A stretch of 64,000 nucleotides of DNA from Natronorubrum sediminis (GCF_900108095.1 NZ_FNWL01000001.1:372001-436000); one strand, 5' to 3'. Shown: positions 32,594 through 42,695, counted from the stretch's first letter. Program-made: numbers and translations. Notes: a model not told the origin generated them from the letters alone.

Positions 32594-33388
32594 ATGGCGT
32601 CTCGTCGAGTCGCGGCCGCTGTCTGTGTACTCACCCTCATACTTACGCTGAGTGGGTGCGTTGCACTCGAGTCGATCTCATCTCAGGAATCGGAGGACCC
32701 AGCACCCGAGGACGTCTTCGAGGGTGCGTTCGTCCACAGCGACGACCTCGAGGACGTCGAGGGTATCGTCACGACGACAGTTACTGACGGGAACGAGACG
32801 ATCGAAGAACGGGAGGATCGCGCTGAGCGTCCGTACGTCGAACAACGATCGGAAACCCTCGAGTCGACGGACGACGATCGCGAGGGCGAGGTCTACGTCT
32901 CGAACGAATCAATGTCGTGGTGGTACGACTCCGACGCGCAAGCGGCGACGTACTTCGAAAGCGACGAACCGTTCGACACTGACGAGGTGCGCGCGGACCG
33001 CGCTGAGATGGCCGACGAACAACGCGACCTGTACGACCTCGAGTACCAGGGGACGGAGACGATTGCGGATCGAGAGGCGCACGTCCTCGACGTCGAAGCG
33101 AAAGACGAGGCCGTCGAAGCGGGACTCTCGATCCTGGTCGGAGACACCGAGTACGTCTACGCACTCGAGACGGTCGATCCCGACGACGAACTCGACGTCG
33201 TCGAACAGACCATCTGGATCGACACCGAGTACGCGTTCCCGCTCAAAGAGCACCTGGTCGTCGACGACCCCGACGGCGACCGCCACGAACTCACCGAACG
33301 GTACGAAACGGTCTCGTTCAATCAGGACCTCGGCGACGAGACGTTCGACTTCGAGCCGCCGGCGAACACGACAGTTACGGCCTCGTAA
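32594..33388 (+). CDS. Secreted lipoprotein, LolA-like fold
   Basis: A 264-residue acidic protein. The first 23 residues form a signal peptide with lipobox LTLSGC, so it is a lipid-anchored protein on the outer membrane face. Repeated strand motifs (YVSNESMSWWYDSD, YEYQGTETIADREAHVL, EQTIWIDTEYAFPLKEHL, YETVSFNQDLGDETFDF) are those of LolA/LppX-like lipoprotein-carrier folds and haloarchaeal relatives. It may bind a lipid or hydrophobic ligand outside the cell. Monocistronic, shortly after the SRP RNA gene. Confidence 0.82.
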   Translation: MASRRVAAAVCVLTLILTLSGCVALESISSQESEDPAPEDVFEGAFVHSDDLEDVEGIVTTTVTDGNETIEEREDRAERPYVEQRSETLESTDDDREGEVYVSNESMSWWYDSDAQAATYFESDEPFDTDEVRADRAEMADEQRDLYDLEYQGTETIADREAHVLDVEAKDEAVEAGLSILVGDTEYVYALETVDPDDELDVVEQTIWIDTEYAFPLKEHLVVDDPDGDRHELTERYETVSFNQDLGDETFDFEPPANTTVTAS

Positions 33389-33581
33389 TTCGGAGTAGTC
33401 AGAAAGTTACGACAGCACTCTTCTCGCCCGTACGGACGGTCGACGGCGTTCGGGGACGACTCCTCGAGTAGTTTGAGTCCGACTCCTCGAGTGCGAAGTC
33501 GCCCTCGAGTCCGCGTCTCCGAAGCGCCGCTCGGCCGCGAGCAGTTTCTCCGATTGCATCGCCGAGCGTGCGGGGGAGGTG

Positions 33582-33830
33582 TTATCTGGCGATAACGGCG
33601 GTGTGTCCTCGGGTGTCGATCAACGTCGCGTTGACGCGCTCGGCCAGATCGGCTGCCTTTTCCTCGGTCGAACTCCCTGCACGGGCCGCACGGAGGAATT
33701 TGACCTTCACGAGCTGGCGGTCTGATAACTGGTCGTTGAGTTCATCGACGACTGACTCGAGTCCGCTTTTGCCGACCCAGACGGTGACGTCGACGTCGTG
33801 TGCTCGTTCTTTGAGCCGTTGTGTATCCAT
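33582..33830 (-). CDS. YhbY-family RNA-binding protein
   Basis: An 82-residue protein from ATG 33830 (MDTQRLKERAHDVDVTVWVGKSGLE); the upstream frame adds ten residues without family support. VTVWVGKSGLESVVDELNDQL followed by LVKVKFLRAA is the CRM/YhbY domain with the GxxG-like VGKSGL loop. These proteins bind pre-ribosomal RNA. It lies 90 bases downstream of rnp4 on the same strand, a usual archaeal pairing with RNA processing genes. Confidence 0.9.
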   Translation of the reverse strand: MDTQRLKERAHDVDVTVWVGKSGLESVVDELNDQLSDRQLVKVKFLRAARAGSSTEEKAADLAERVNATLIDTRGHTAVIAR

Positions 33831-33920
33831 ACCCCTGAATAACGACGCGAGCCGTTTCAATCTTCTCGATTGGGCTTTTCAAAACAGTGTAGCGCGAATG
33901 GCCCTACAGCGCACCCATCC

Positions 33921-34199
33921 TCACTCCTCGTAGGGGTACCTGGCGAGAGCGCCGCAGTCACAGGTAATCACGACGTGATCGTCCTGAAGCCTTACACGCG
34001 CGTTCACGCCCGGCCGGAGGTACGAATCGCACCGGTCACACGTGAACCGACGGAACTCTCGTGGCAACTCGAGTCGGTTTCGCTCTGCGACACGGCGTGC
34101 GAGACGGACGTACTTTCTGGCCCTGTCGTCTTCGCGGTTCGCCGCCGCTTCTCGAGCCAGTTTGTGGAGTCGCTCGAGTCGTTCGGCAGCGATATCCAT
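33921..34199 (-). CDS. rnp4: Ribonuclease P protein component 4
   Basis: A 92-residue protein: MDIAAERLERLHKLAREAAA helices, RARKYVRLARRVAERNRLELP, then a zinc ribbon FTCDRCDSYLRPG and TCDCGALARYP (C-x2-C and C-x-C). This is the Rpr2/Rpp21 subunit, which with RNase P RNA and partner proteins trims tRNA 5' leaders. It is of normal length and is followed by yhbY. Confidence 0.95.
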   Translation of the reverse strand: MDIAAERLERLHKLAREAAANREDDRARKYVRLARRVAERNRLELPREFRRFTCDRCDSYLRPGVNARVRLQDDHVVITCDCGALARYPYEE

Positions 34200-34423
34200 A
34201 CCTCATCTTTCGGGGGTTCACATATTGATGTTTTCTTCCAGTGGTCGCATTTCGGACACGGAACCCAGTTACTGACTGTCTACATCCTTGCCAACAAATA
34301 GCACATTCTCTGTAGTATGTCACAAAACAGCGTCCGATTGAAAACGTTTTTGACCCTTCCCTCTAGTCGAACACAGTACGAAATCTTGTTATATATCAAC
34401 AGCAAAGAGGTGTAATAGACTGA

Positions 34424-36289
34424 ATGAATCGCACTACAACTGATCCGGTTGACGGCGTTGACCGCCGGTCAGTACTCGCTGCAGGTGCGGCCGGGCTCTC
34501 GCTCTCGTTGAGTGGCTGTATCGACAACGTCCGGAGCGTCGTTACCGGCACAACCGACGATCAGCTCTCGCTCTCCATCGCGACGGTCCCCCAGGACGAT
34601 AACAGGGAAATCATCCAGATCGCCCGCCACATCGAGTCGAATCTCCAAGCAGTCGGTATCGACGCAGATATTGAAATGCGATCGCGCACGGATTTCCTCG
34701 AGATGGTCCTCATCGAGCAAGATTACGATATGTACGTCGGCCTCCATCCTGCTGATTTCGACCCCGACTTTCTCTTCGAGGCGCTCCACTCGACGTACGC
34801 CGGTGAAGCCGGATGGCAGAACCCGTTTGGATACGCGACCGGCGAATACCTCTTCGACGATCTTCTGGAGGACCAGCGTCGGGCGGACGACGAACAAGAG
34901 CGACAAGAAATACTCACCGACCTGCTCGAGATGTTCGTCAGTGAAAAACCGTTCGAGCCGATCTGTCGGCCTCACGAGTTCCGGATTGGACGCGGCGACC
35001 GATTCGACGGGTGGCACGATGGCCACTTCGCCACCCAGCGTGGATATCTCGGTCTCGAGCCGACCGACAGTAACGACGACAACGAGTTAGCGGCGCTCAT
35101 AACGGACTCGCGACCGACGCAGAACATCAACCCGCTCATGGCAGAAAACCGTGAACGGGAGACGATTATCGATCTGGTGTACGACTCTCTCGGAACCGTG
35201 ATCGTCGAAGACGACGAAGACGGCGAGGACGGCGTCGACACCGACGACCACGTGGTCGAATATCGCGTCGAGCCGTGGCTCGCAGAGTGGGACTGGGAAA
35301 CCGTCGAAGATGGAACGAACATTGCGCACGTCACGCTTCGAGAAGACGTCACGTTCCACAACCTCGAGGAGGACGATACGGGTGAACCCCTTACCGCCGA
35401 GGACGTCGAATTCACCTACCAACTCCTCGAGAACACGACGCTCGGACAGGGCAACACGTCACCAGCACCCCGCTATCAAGGTCACGTGAGCGCGGTCGAC
35501 GTCGACGGTATCGAGATCGAAAACGAGTACGAACTTCGAATTCCCTTCCACACCAGTACGATGGTCGGCGAACGGGCGTTTACCGTCCCGATCTTACCGA
35601 AGCACATCTGGCTCGAGTACGAACTCGACGAGCGAATCGAATCGAGTGACGACTTCTCGGCACCGCAAGGTGAGTGGGGCCTCGTGACGAGCAGTGCGAT
35701 CGAACCGGTGGGGAGCGGCCCCTACCAGTTCGCCGATCAATCCGATCAGAGTACCCTCACGCTCGAGCGATTCGACGATCACTTCTCGATCGGGTCGGAC
35801 GAGGAAGACCTCCTCGAGCCGATCGTCGAAGAGATCACGTTCATGGCCGATACTGGCAGTGCGTCTTCGATCGATCGAATCGAAAGCGGTGGGGCCGACT
35901 TCACCGGGACGATGCTCGAGGCGTACGCGATCGACGACGTACCCGATGACGACAATATCGAGGCGATGCCGGCCTCCTCGTGGACGTTCTATCACCTCGG
36001 GTTCAATACGGGGCGCGCACCGTGTCACAACCCACAGTTCCGTCGAGCTGTTGCACAACTGATCGACAAGGCGTATCTCACCGAAGAAGTGTTCTACGAC
36101 TATGCGGATCCGATAGCCGTCCCGGTAACTGACGAATGGGTCCCCGAGGAGTACGAGTGGAACGGCGGGGATCCCGTTACACCGTTTGCTGGTACCGATG
36201 GCGAGGTGAACGTCGAAGGTGCGTTGTCTGCGTTTGAATCGATCGGCTATCGGTACGATGCAGAAGAGGAGATTCTGAGGCGAAATTAA
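34424..36289 (+). CDS. ABC-type peptide/solute-binding lipoprotein, family 5 (copy 1)
   Basis: A 621-residue protein. DRRSVLAAGAAGLSLSLSGC is a twin-arginine lipobox signal. The mature protein has two-lobe family-5 (DppA/OppA) features: DGTNIAHVTLREDVTFHN, AEDVEFTYQLLE, VPILPKHIWLEYE, EPVGSGPYQF and FYHLGFNTGRAPCHNP. It binds a peptide or similar ligand outside the membrane. No permease or ATPase genes adjoin it. The TAATG overlap (36287-36291) couples it to a PAP2-family gene, and the same pair repeats at 37219. A tatatatcaac stretch upstream could hold the TATA box. Confidence 0.9.
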   Translation: MNRTTTDPVDGVDRRSVLAAGAAGLSLSLSGCIDNVRSVVTGTTDDQLSLSIATVPQDDNREIIQIARHIESNLQAVGIDADIEMRSRTDFLEMVLIEQDYDMYVGLHPADFDPDFLFEALHSTYAGEAGWQNPFGYATGEYLFDDLLEDQRRADDEQERQEILTDLLEMFVSEKPFEPICRPHEFRIGRGDRFDGWHDGHFATQRGYLGLEPTDSNDDNELAALITDSRPTQNINPLMAENRERETIIDLVYDSLGTVIVEDDEDGEDGVDTDDHVVEYRVEPWLAEWDWETVEDGTNIAHVTLREDVTFHNLEEDDTGEPLTAEDVEFTYQLLENTTLGQGNTSPAPRYQGHVSAVDVDGIEIENEYELRIPFHTSTMVGERAFTVPILPKHIWLEYELDERIESSDDFSAPQGEWGLVTSSAIEPVGSGPYQFADQSDQSTLTLERFDDHFSIGSDEEDLLEPIVEEITFMADTGSASSIDRIESGGADFTGTMLEAYAIDDVPDDDNIEAMPASSWTFYHLGFNTGRAPCHNPQFRRAVAQLIDKAYLTEEVFYDYADPIAVPVTDEWVPEEYEWNGGDPVTPFAGTDGEVNVEGALSAFESIGYRYDAEEEILRRN

Positions 36290-37110
36290 TGCTCACAGAG
36301 GTCTTAGTGGGAATGGTACAGATCGTCGGCATCATGCTGGCGATTTCGATTGCGCTCTTTATCAGCCGCGAAGCACTCACAACGACGCTCGCACAGTTGC
36401 GGTCCCGGTTACAGATTACTGGGCCGGTCCTCGTCGTCTTGGGCATCGCGTTATTGATAAATCGAATGATGCGTCAAAGCGAGGAAGACGGCATCTTCCG
36501 AATGACGACAGCGATTCGGAATCTCGAGGGTGAGTTCATCCTCATCTTTCAGGATTTCGAGACGACGAGGCTGACGGCGTACTTCTCGTTCGTTTACGTC
36601 TACGGCTACGCCTACATGCTCATCTTCCCTGCTGTCGCGTACTTCGTCCTCTCGAATACGCGGATGTTCCGTCGGCTCCTGACAGCCTACACGCTCAATT
36701 ACCTCATTGGACTCTCAGTGTACCTCCTCATCGCCGCCTACGGGCCGCGGCAGTTCTTCGGTGACGAAATGAACACGGTGCTCTACGATTTCGGTCCCGA
36801 GTACCAACACGTCACACAGGAGGTAAATCGGAACACGAACGTGTTCCCGTCGCTGCACACGTCTCTCGCCGCAACGGTCGGTATATTCGCGTTCTACACG
36901 CGCTCTGAGTACCCCTACTGGTTCGTCGTCGCGCTCATCCTCTCGATCAGTGTTATCATCTCGACGATGTACCTCGGCATTCACTGGGCAATTGACGTCG
37001 TTGCCGGCCTCGCACTCGCCGCGTTCTGTGTCTGGGTGTCGGATCAGGTCGTCGGACGGTGGACGCTCTCGGATATTGTCGATCGCACTCGAGAGACGCT
37101 CGACCGGTAG
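36289..37110 (+). CDS. PAP2-superfamily (AUR1-like) membrane phosphatase/transferase (copy 1)
   Basis: A 273-residue protein with six hydrophobic segments. Family motifs are FPSLHTSLAATV (phosphatase C2 with catalytic His) and TMYLGIHWAIDVVAGL (C3 with His and Asp); LTAYFSFVYVYGYAYM is conserved with the paralogue. AUR1-like relatives transfer phospho-headgroups between lipids, while others remove phosphate. It is read through from a coupled solute-binding lipoprotein gene, so the two probably act at the outer membrane surface together (inference). Substrate unknown. Confidence 0.87.
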   Translation: MLTEVLVGMVQIVGIMLAISIALFISREALTTTLAQLRSRLQITGPVLVVLGIALLINRMMRQSEEDGIFRMTTAIRNLEGEFILIFQDFETTRLTAYFSFVYVYGYAYMLIFPAVAYFVLSNTRMFRRLLTAYTLNYLIGLSVYLLIAAYGPRQFFGDEMNTVLYDFGPEYQHVTQEVNRNTNVFPSLHTSLAATVGIFAFYTRSEYPYWFVVALILSISVIISTMYLGIHWAIDVVAGLALAAFCVWVSDQVVGRWTLSDIVDRTRETLDR

Positions 37111-37218
37111 TCTCGCCCATTCTCGCTGGTACGGTGTTGGCTTCTGTTCGCTGACAAGGCATCGGGCCCAACGCAATACTGTTATACCACGGCCAGCCAA
37201 CTGTCGTAAACGAACCGA

Positions 37219-39036
37219 ATGAGCAACCACGGAGGCACACCGGTCGACGACGAAGCGAACGACGATATCGCCGGTGGGCCCTCCACCGGTGGGCTGAGCC
37301 GTCGGGCCGCACTTGTGGGTGTAACAGGCCTCACGGTGGCGACGAGTGGCTGTTTGAGTCAGTTCCGGAGTATCGTCAATCGCGACGACATCGATCCGCT
37401 TTCCGTGACGATTACGACGCTCCCCGCAGACGGCGACCGGGAGACGATCCGGCTCGCTCGAGAAGTGGCAAACGCGCTCGAGGCGGCCGGAATCGAGTCG
37501 TCAATCGAGATGCGCTCGAGCGAGGAGTTTTTGCGAGCCGTTTTGATTAACCACGATTTCGACATCTACGTCGGTGAACATCCGGGTGGCACCGATCCGG
37601 ACTTTCTCTACGAAGCGCTCCACTCACAGTATGCCGACGAATCCGGCTGGCAGAACCCATTCGGCGTGACGAACCTGTTACTCGACGAGTTACTCGAGGA
37701 ACAACGTGAGGCCGACGAGGACGAGCGCGAAGAGGCGGTCGAATCGATGCTCGAGGGGTTCGTGGCCGAGCAGCCGTTCGTCCCGATCTGTACGCCGACG
37801 GAACACCGCCTGGCCAGAGCAGATCGATACGACGGCTGGACGGACGGTCATCTCGCGACGCGAAGTGGCTATCTCGGACTCGATCCACTCGCTGACGAGC
37901 ACAGCGAACACCTCCGAACCGTTCACACGGACGCGCGTCCGTCACAGAACCTCAACCCGTTGACGGTCGAGTACCGCTACCGTGACACCACAATGGACCT
38001 CGTCTACGACTCCCTCGCGATCGACGCCGTCTCCGGTGACGGCGAACAGACGTTCACGCCGTGGCTCGCCGAGGAGTGGGAGTGGGAAAACGAATCGACG
38101 CTCGTCGTGTCGCTTCACACCGACTGTACGTTCCACGACGGCGAATCACTCACCGCCGAGGACGTCGAGTTCACGTACGAGTTCCTCTCAGATACTGCAA
38201 ATGGGGACGGGTCTGCACCTGCACCTTCCCCACGGTATCGCGGGGTGGTCAGTGCGATCGACGACGTCGAGGCGAGTGACGAACACACCCTCGAGTTCAC
38301 GACCGAGTCGAACCAGACGGTCGGCGAACGCGCGCTCACGGTTCCGATCCTTCCCGAGCACATCTGGACGGACCGCGCTGAGCACGCATCTGTCCGCGGT
38401 GTCCGCGTCGCACAGGGGACGACCGATGCGGTCGTCTCGAACAACATTCCGCCGGTCGGTTCCGGGCCGTTTCAGTACGCAGATCACACCGACAGAGAAC
38501 ACGTGACGTTCGATCGATTTGACGACCACTTCACGCTGCGTGAGGATGTCGACCTCCCCGAACCGACCGTCGACGAACTCCGCGTGCAGATCGACCCGCG
38601 AAGCACCTCTGCGATCCAATTGATCGAAGATGGCGACGCCGACGTCACGAGTTCCGCACTCGAGACCTACGTGGTCGACGATATCGAGGAGACGGACGAT
38701 GTTCAGTTACTCGAGTCGCCGTCGTGGTCGTTCTATCACCTCGGCTTCAACACCAGAAATGCACCGTTTAGCAACCCACGGTTCAGACAGTCCGTCGCGC
38801 AGTTGCTCGATAAGGCGTGGCTGACCGAGGAGGTGTTCGACGGCTACGCCGAACCGATCGCGACGCCGCTCACCGACGAGGAGTGGTTGCCCGAGGATTT
38901 CGAGTGGGACGGCGAGGATCCGGCCATGCCGTTTCTCGGAACGGACGGCGACGTCGACGTCGATGCAGCACAGGCCGCGTTCGAAGACGCCGGCTTCCGA
39001 TACGGTGAGGATGGATCCCTTCGGGTGAGACACTGA
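37219..39036 (+). CDS. ABC-type peptide/solute-binding lipoprotein, family 5 (copy 2)
   Basis: A 605-residue protein closely similar to the 34424 product: same motif set (LHTDCTFHDGESLTAEDVEF, VPILPEHIWTD, PVGSGPFQYADH, FYHLGFNTRNAPFSNP) and same ending pattern. The twin-arginine lipobox is LSRRAALVGVTGLTVATSGC. The first lobe and loops differ, suggesting distinct ligands after duplication. It overlaps its PAP2 partner by one base at 39036. No transporter genes are nearby. The 108 bases upstream hold nothing clear. Confidence 0.9.
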   Translation: MSNHGGTPVDDEANDDIAGGPSTGGLSRRAALVGVTGLTVATSGCLSQFRSIVNRDDIDPLSVTITTLPADGDRETIRLAREVANALEAAGIESSIEMRSSEEFLRAVLINHDFDIYVGEHPGGTDPDFLYEALHSQYADESGWQNPFGVTNLLLDELLEEQREADEDEREEAVESMLEGFVAEQPFVPICTPTEHRLARADRYDGWTDGHLATRSGYLGLDPLADEHSEHLRTVHTDARPSQNLNPLTVEYRYRDTTMDLVYDSLAIDAVSGDGEQTFTPWLAEEWEWENESTLVVSLHTDCTFHDGESLTAEDVEFTYEFLSDTANGDGSAPAPSPRYRGVVSAIDDVEASDEHTLEFTTESNQTVGERALTVPILPEHIWTDRAEHASVRGVRVAQGTTDAVVSNNIPPVGSGPFQYADHTDREHVTFDRFDDHFTLREDVDLPEPTVDELRVQIDPRSTSAIQLIEDGDADVTSSALETYVVDDIEETDDVQLLESPSWSFYHLGFNTRNAPFSNPRFRQSVAQLLDKAWLTEEVFDGYAEPIATPLTDEEWLPEDFEWDGEDPAMPFLGTDGDVDVDAAQAAFEDAGFRYGEDGSLRVRH

Positions 39037-39893
39037 TGCTTGCGAACGTCCTGATTCAGTTGGCGCTGGTCGTCACGTTCATGACGCTCGTCTCGATCGC
39101 GCTCTTCGTGGGTCGATACCGACTTCGCGATACGAAAGTCGAGTGGCGAGACCGCCTCCGGGCGGCCGCCCCGGCGACCGTCCTCCTCGGTGCCGTCCTC
39201 TCGCTCAACGGACTCTCGAGGCAGTTCGTCCCCGAAATTTCGTGGCTGATCGACTGGAACCTGACGTGGGCGATCTACGACATCGAAGGCCAGTTCATCG
39301 TCTGGCTGCAGTCGCTCGAAACGCCAGCGGTGACGGCGTACTTCTCGTTCATCTACATCTACGGCTACGTTTTCTTGCTCGTGTTTCCGGTTATCGCGTA
39401 CTTCGCGCTCTCGAATACGCGGCCGCTCCGAGAACTCCTGACGGCGTACACGCTGAACTACGTTCTCGGGACGGTGCTCTACATCCTCATCATCGCCTAC
39501 GGGCCACGAAACATGATGCCGGAACTCGTCGACGCGTTGCTCTATGACACGTATCCGCAGTACCAACACCTCACGCGCCAGGTTAACCGAAATACGAACG
39601 TCTTCCCGTCCTTGCATACCTCCCTCGCAGCGACCGTCTCGATTCTCGCGTTCCACACGCGGTCGGTCTATCCGAAGTGGGCCGTCGTCGCCTCGATTCT
39701 GGGCCTCTCTGTCGTCATCTCGACGATGTACCTCGGCATTCACTGGGCGATCGACGTCGTCGCGGGAGTCGTCCTCGCGTACGTCTGCGTCGAACTCTCC
39801 CGCCTGCTCGTCGGCCGCTGGTCGGTTTACGAGTGGGCCGACGGTCGACTCCCATCGCTCTCGAGTATTCGCAATCGCGACTCCGACTCGTAG
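39036..39893 (+). CDS. PAP2-superfamily (AUR1-like) membrane phosphatase/transferase (copy 2)
   Basis: A 285-residue protein with the same motifs as the 36289 product: FPSLHTSLAATVSIL, TMYLGIHWAIDVVAGV and VTAYFSFIYIYGYVFL. Its ATG overlaps the last base of the solute-binding gene (TGATG). Paralogy plus identical gene order show a tandem duplication of the whole unit. It is predicted to work on a lipid-linked phosphate at the membrane; precise reaction unknown. Confidence 0.87.
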   Translation: MLANVLIQLALVVTFMTLVSIALFVGRYRLRDTKVEWRDRLRAAAPATVLLGAVLSLNGLSRQFVPEISWLIDWNLTWAIYDIEGQFIVWLQSLETPAVTAYFSFIYIYGYVFLLVFPVIAYFALSNTRPLRELLTAYTLNYVLGTVLYILIIAYGPRNMMPELVDALLYDTYPQYQHLTRQVNRNTNVFPSLHTSLAATVSILAFHTRSVYPKWAVVASILGLSVVISTMYLGIHWAIDVVAGVVLAYVCVELSRLLVGRWSVYEWADGRLPSLSSIRNRDSDS

Positions 39894-40000
39894 GCTCGAA
39901 TCTGGCGTCCTGCTGTGTAGCGTTTTCCGAGGGTCTCGAGGACGACACCAGTCACTACGCGATGGGGTAGTACACGAAAATCCGCACCGACCGGGAGTGG

Positions 40001-40390
40001 TTAGTTGTCCTCGAGCGCGTCGGCGATCCGCTTGAGTGCGCGGGTCTGGTCGCGCATTTCGTCGCGAAGCTGACGGACCTCTTGGACGAGTTCTTCGTTG
40101 CCGGCTTCCTCGCTGCGGCCGCCTGGGCCGCCCGGACCGCCGCCCATGCCTGGTGGGCCGCCACCGCCGCCCATCATACCGCCCATCATCTGGGCGAACG
40201 GGTTGCCGCCACCGCCCATTCCGCCTGGGCCGCCTGGGCCGCCACCGCCGCCGCCGAATGGACTCTCCGGCGGTTCGCCCTCGCCTTCGCCCTCTTCAGC
40301 GCGCTTTTCGCGAATCTCTTCGACTCGCTCTCGGAAGGACTTCTCCTCTCCGTCGTCGCTGGCGTCGTTTGGTTGATCCTCGTCGGACAT
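40001..40390 (-). CDS. Glycine-rich, coiled-coil haloarchaeal protein
   Basis: A 129-residue protein from ATG 40390 (MSDEDQPNDASDDGEEKSF). It has a charged helix (ERVEEIREKRAEEGEGEGE), a long Gly/Pro/Met block (about residues 38-88) and a C-terminal coiled coil (ELVQEVRQLRDEMRDQTRALKRIADALE). The low-complexity centre may drive oligomerisation. Conserved in haloarchaea as far as I can recall, function unknown. It is divergent from fen. Confidence 0.75.
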   Translation of the reverse strand: MSDEDQPNDASDDGEEKSFRERVEEIREKRAEEGEGEGEPPESPFGGGGGGPGGPGGMGGGGNPFAQMMGGMMGGGGGPPGMGGGPGGPGGRSEEAGNEELVQEVRQLRDEMRDQTRALKRIADALEDN

Positions 40391-40580
40391 ACCCTCGGAT
40401 TCTCTATCGCCGCGGAAAAGGATTGTCATGTCTTCGATCGGGCGACAGTGTGGCCCCCTGACGGTTCGCGGCTCTACTTGTCAGATTTCACCGACTATCG
40501 ACCGCGCACCTCGAGTGGACCTCCAATCGGGCTGACGAGAAGGCAATGATACAAATCCCACTCCTCCTAAGGAAAGACCA

Positions 40581-41558
40581 ATGGGAAACGCTGCACTCCG
40601 TGACATCGCCGTGATCGAGGAGGTGCCGTTCGACGATATCGAGGGGGTCGTCGCCGTCGACGCCCACAACTGGCTCTATCGGTACCTGACGACGACGGTC
40701 AAGTGGACCTCGAGCGAAACGTACACGACCGCAGACGACACCGAAGTCGCGAATCTCGTCGGGATCGTCCAGGGCCTGCCGAAGTTCTTCGAGCACGACA
40801 TCACGCCCGTAATGGTCTTCGACGGCGGCCCCTCGGAACTCAAAGAAGACGAAATCGAGTCCCGCCGTGAGCAGCGCGAAACCTACGAGGAACAACTCGA
40901 GACCGCTCGCGAGGAAGGCGATCAGGTGGCCATCGCCCAACTCGAGTCCCGAACCCAGCGACTGACGCCGACGATCCAGGAGACCAGCCGGAAGCTACTG
41001 GAACTGCTCGACGTGCCGATCGTCGAAGCCCCCGCGGAGGGCGAGGCACAGGCCGCGCACATGGTTCGACGCGGCGACGCCGACTACGTCGGCTCGGAGG
41101 ACTACGACGCCTTGCTCTTTGGCTCGCCGCTGACGCTTCGCCAGCTCACGAGCAAGGGCGATCCCGAACTGATGGATCTCGAGGCGACGCTCGCACATCA
41201 CGACCTCACGCTCGAACAACTGATCGACGCGGCCATCCTCATCGGGACGGACTTCAACGAAGGCGTCACGGGAATCGGGCCCAAAACGGCGATCTCGGCC
41301 ATCACCGAACACGGCGATCTCTGGAGCGTCCTCGAGGCGCGAGACGCTCACGTCGAGTACGGCGACCGCGTCAGGCAGTTGTTCCGTGATCCGAACGTGA
41401 CCGACGACTACGAGTTCGACCGGTCGCTGGATCCGGACCTCGAGGCGGCCCGTGACTACGTCTGCGAGGAGTGGGAAGTACACGCCGACGAAGTCGATCG
41501 CGGTTTCGAACGGATCGAAGAGAGCGTCAGCCAGACCGGACTCGATCGCTGGACCTGA
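40581..41558 (+). CDS. fen: Flap endonuclease 1
   Basis: A 325-residue protein of normal length. N-domain [14 protein letters not shown] and [13 protein letters not shown]-domain [32 protein letters not shown] with clustered acidic metal ligands, then [24 protein letters not shown] (helix-hairpin-helix). The last residues [10 protein letters not shown] form a PCNA-binding PIP box. It removes 5' flaps in Okazaki processing and repair. ATG 40581 begins MGNAALRDI, the haloarchaeal Fen start. Confidence 0.97.
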   Translation: MGNAALRDIAVIEEVPFDDIEGVVAVDAHNWLYRYLTTTVKWTSSETYTTADDTEVANLVGIVQGLPKFFEHDITPVMVFDGGPSELKEDEIESRREQRETYEEQLETAREEGDQVAIAQLESRTQRLTPTIQETSRKLLELLDVPIVEAPAEGEAQAAHMVRRGDADYVGSEDYDALLFGSPLTLRQLTSKGDPELMDLEATLAHHDLTLEQLIDAAILIGTDFNEGVTGIGPKTAISAITEHGDLWSVLEARDAHVEYGDRVRQLFRDPNVTDDYEFDRSLDPDLEAARDYVCEEWEVHADEVDRGFERIEESVSQTGLDRWT

Positions 41559-41600
41559 ACGACGATGCTGGCAGTGTGTCTGTCTTTCCGTGTTTCCGCC

Positions 41601-42695
41601 TTAGCGCGAGTGAAGCGAGTCGACGACAGACTCCACCGTCTCGATCGATAGCTCGTGTTCCGTCGCGATTTCTTCGATCGCCGCCGGACTCGGGGCCACG
41701 GGGCCGGCGTGATCGGTGTGAGCATCGTCGGACTCGAGTGGCTCGAGCTCGGTATTCCGGACGTTCAGGTTCACGGCGTCCCAGCGAGTGTAGTGACCCA
41801 CCGCGTCGAAGTAGGCCTTCGTCGCACGGCGTTCGTCTCGGTCGAACTCGGCGGTGAGCAGCGCTTCCTCGTTCAGAACGGGTCCGGCTTTGACGATTCC
41901 GGCGGGGTTGACGAGCATGCTCCCGCCGGCGGCGATGTTGAGGCCGACTTCCTCGGAGACGGAGTCGAGCATGTCGTCGCTGACGTACGCCGAACTCGAG
42001 ATGACGAACGACTGGGTTTCGAAGGCGTACTGACGCATCGCGGGGTACTGATCGCACGTCTCGATCGCGTCCCGGTCCGTTGCTTTCGTCTTGTTTCCGG
42101 GATGGCCGTGTTGTTCCCAGAAGCCAGGCCAGACGGCGGGGTGAATCTCCTCGCCCATCGCGGCGAGGGCACCCTTCGGGAGTGTCATGTGATTCTCGTA
42201 GCAGATGAGCCCACCCATCCGTCCGATATCGGTGTCGTGCGTATCGAGCGTCGAGGGATCGCCTCGCCCCCAAATCGCTCGCTCGCCATGTGTGGGCATG
42301 AGTTTTCGGTGGCGACGAACTAACTCGCCCGATCGGTCGAAGTAAAACAGCGAATTGTACAACGTCTCGCTTCCCGGCCGCTCTGAGAGTTCGTTCGTCC
42401 CGAGAACGACGTGGAGGTTCGCTTCGTCGATCGTCTCGCCAATGATCTCGAGTGCGTCATCTCCGACCGAGAGGCTGTTCTTCTGTAATTCGACCACGAG
42501 TTCGCTCCAGCGGCTGATCGAACAGCCACGCCAGTAGGGATAGCCCGGGAAATACGTCTCCGGGAAGACCAGCACGTCGACGTCTTGCGCTCCAGCCCGT
42601 TCGATCCACTGGCACGTCTTCTCGAGCGTTCCCTCCTTGTCATGATAGACGGGTTCGACCTGTGCGGCAGCGGCGGTGAACGTCTCTGCGACCAT
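41601..42695 (-). CDS. Nitrilase / carbon-nitrogen hydrolase
   Basis: A 364-residue protein. The Glu-Lys-Cys triad sits in VFPETYFPGYPYW (Glu 46), HRKLMPTHGER (Lys about 130) and GGLICYENHMTLPK (Cys about 165). CYEN instead of CxExx and the GYPYW stretch favour true nitrilases (nitrile to acid and ammonia) over amidases, but aliphatic amidase-like activity is possible. It converges with fen, 42 bases away, and is single. A helical C-terminal tail (SPAAIEEIATEHELSIETV) is unusual but not unique. Confidence 0.88.
   Translation of the reverse strand: MVAETFTAAAAQVEPVYHDKEGTLEKTCQWIERAGAQDVDVLVFPETYFPGYPYWRGCSISRWSELVVELQKNSLSVGDDALEIIGETIDEANLHVVLGTNELSERPGSETLYNSLFYFDRSGELVRRHRKLMPTHGERAIWGRGDPSTLDTHDTDIGRMGGLICYENHMTLPKGALAAMGEEIHPAVWPGFWEQHGHPGNKTKATDRDAIETCDQYPAMRQYAFETQSFVISSSAYVSDDMLDSVSEEVGLNIAAGGSMLVNPAGIVKAGPVLNEEALLTAEFDRDERRATKAYFDAVGHYTRWDAVNLNVRNTELEPLESDDAHTDHAGPVAPSPAAIEEIATEHELSIETVESVVDSLHSR

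Noticed and set aside
38844-39743. A 299-codon minus frame
   Set aside because: Antisense to the second binding-protein and PAP2 genes, with arginine and glutamate-rich noise sequence.
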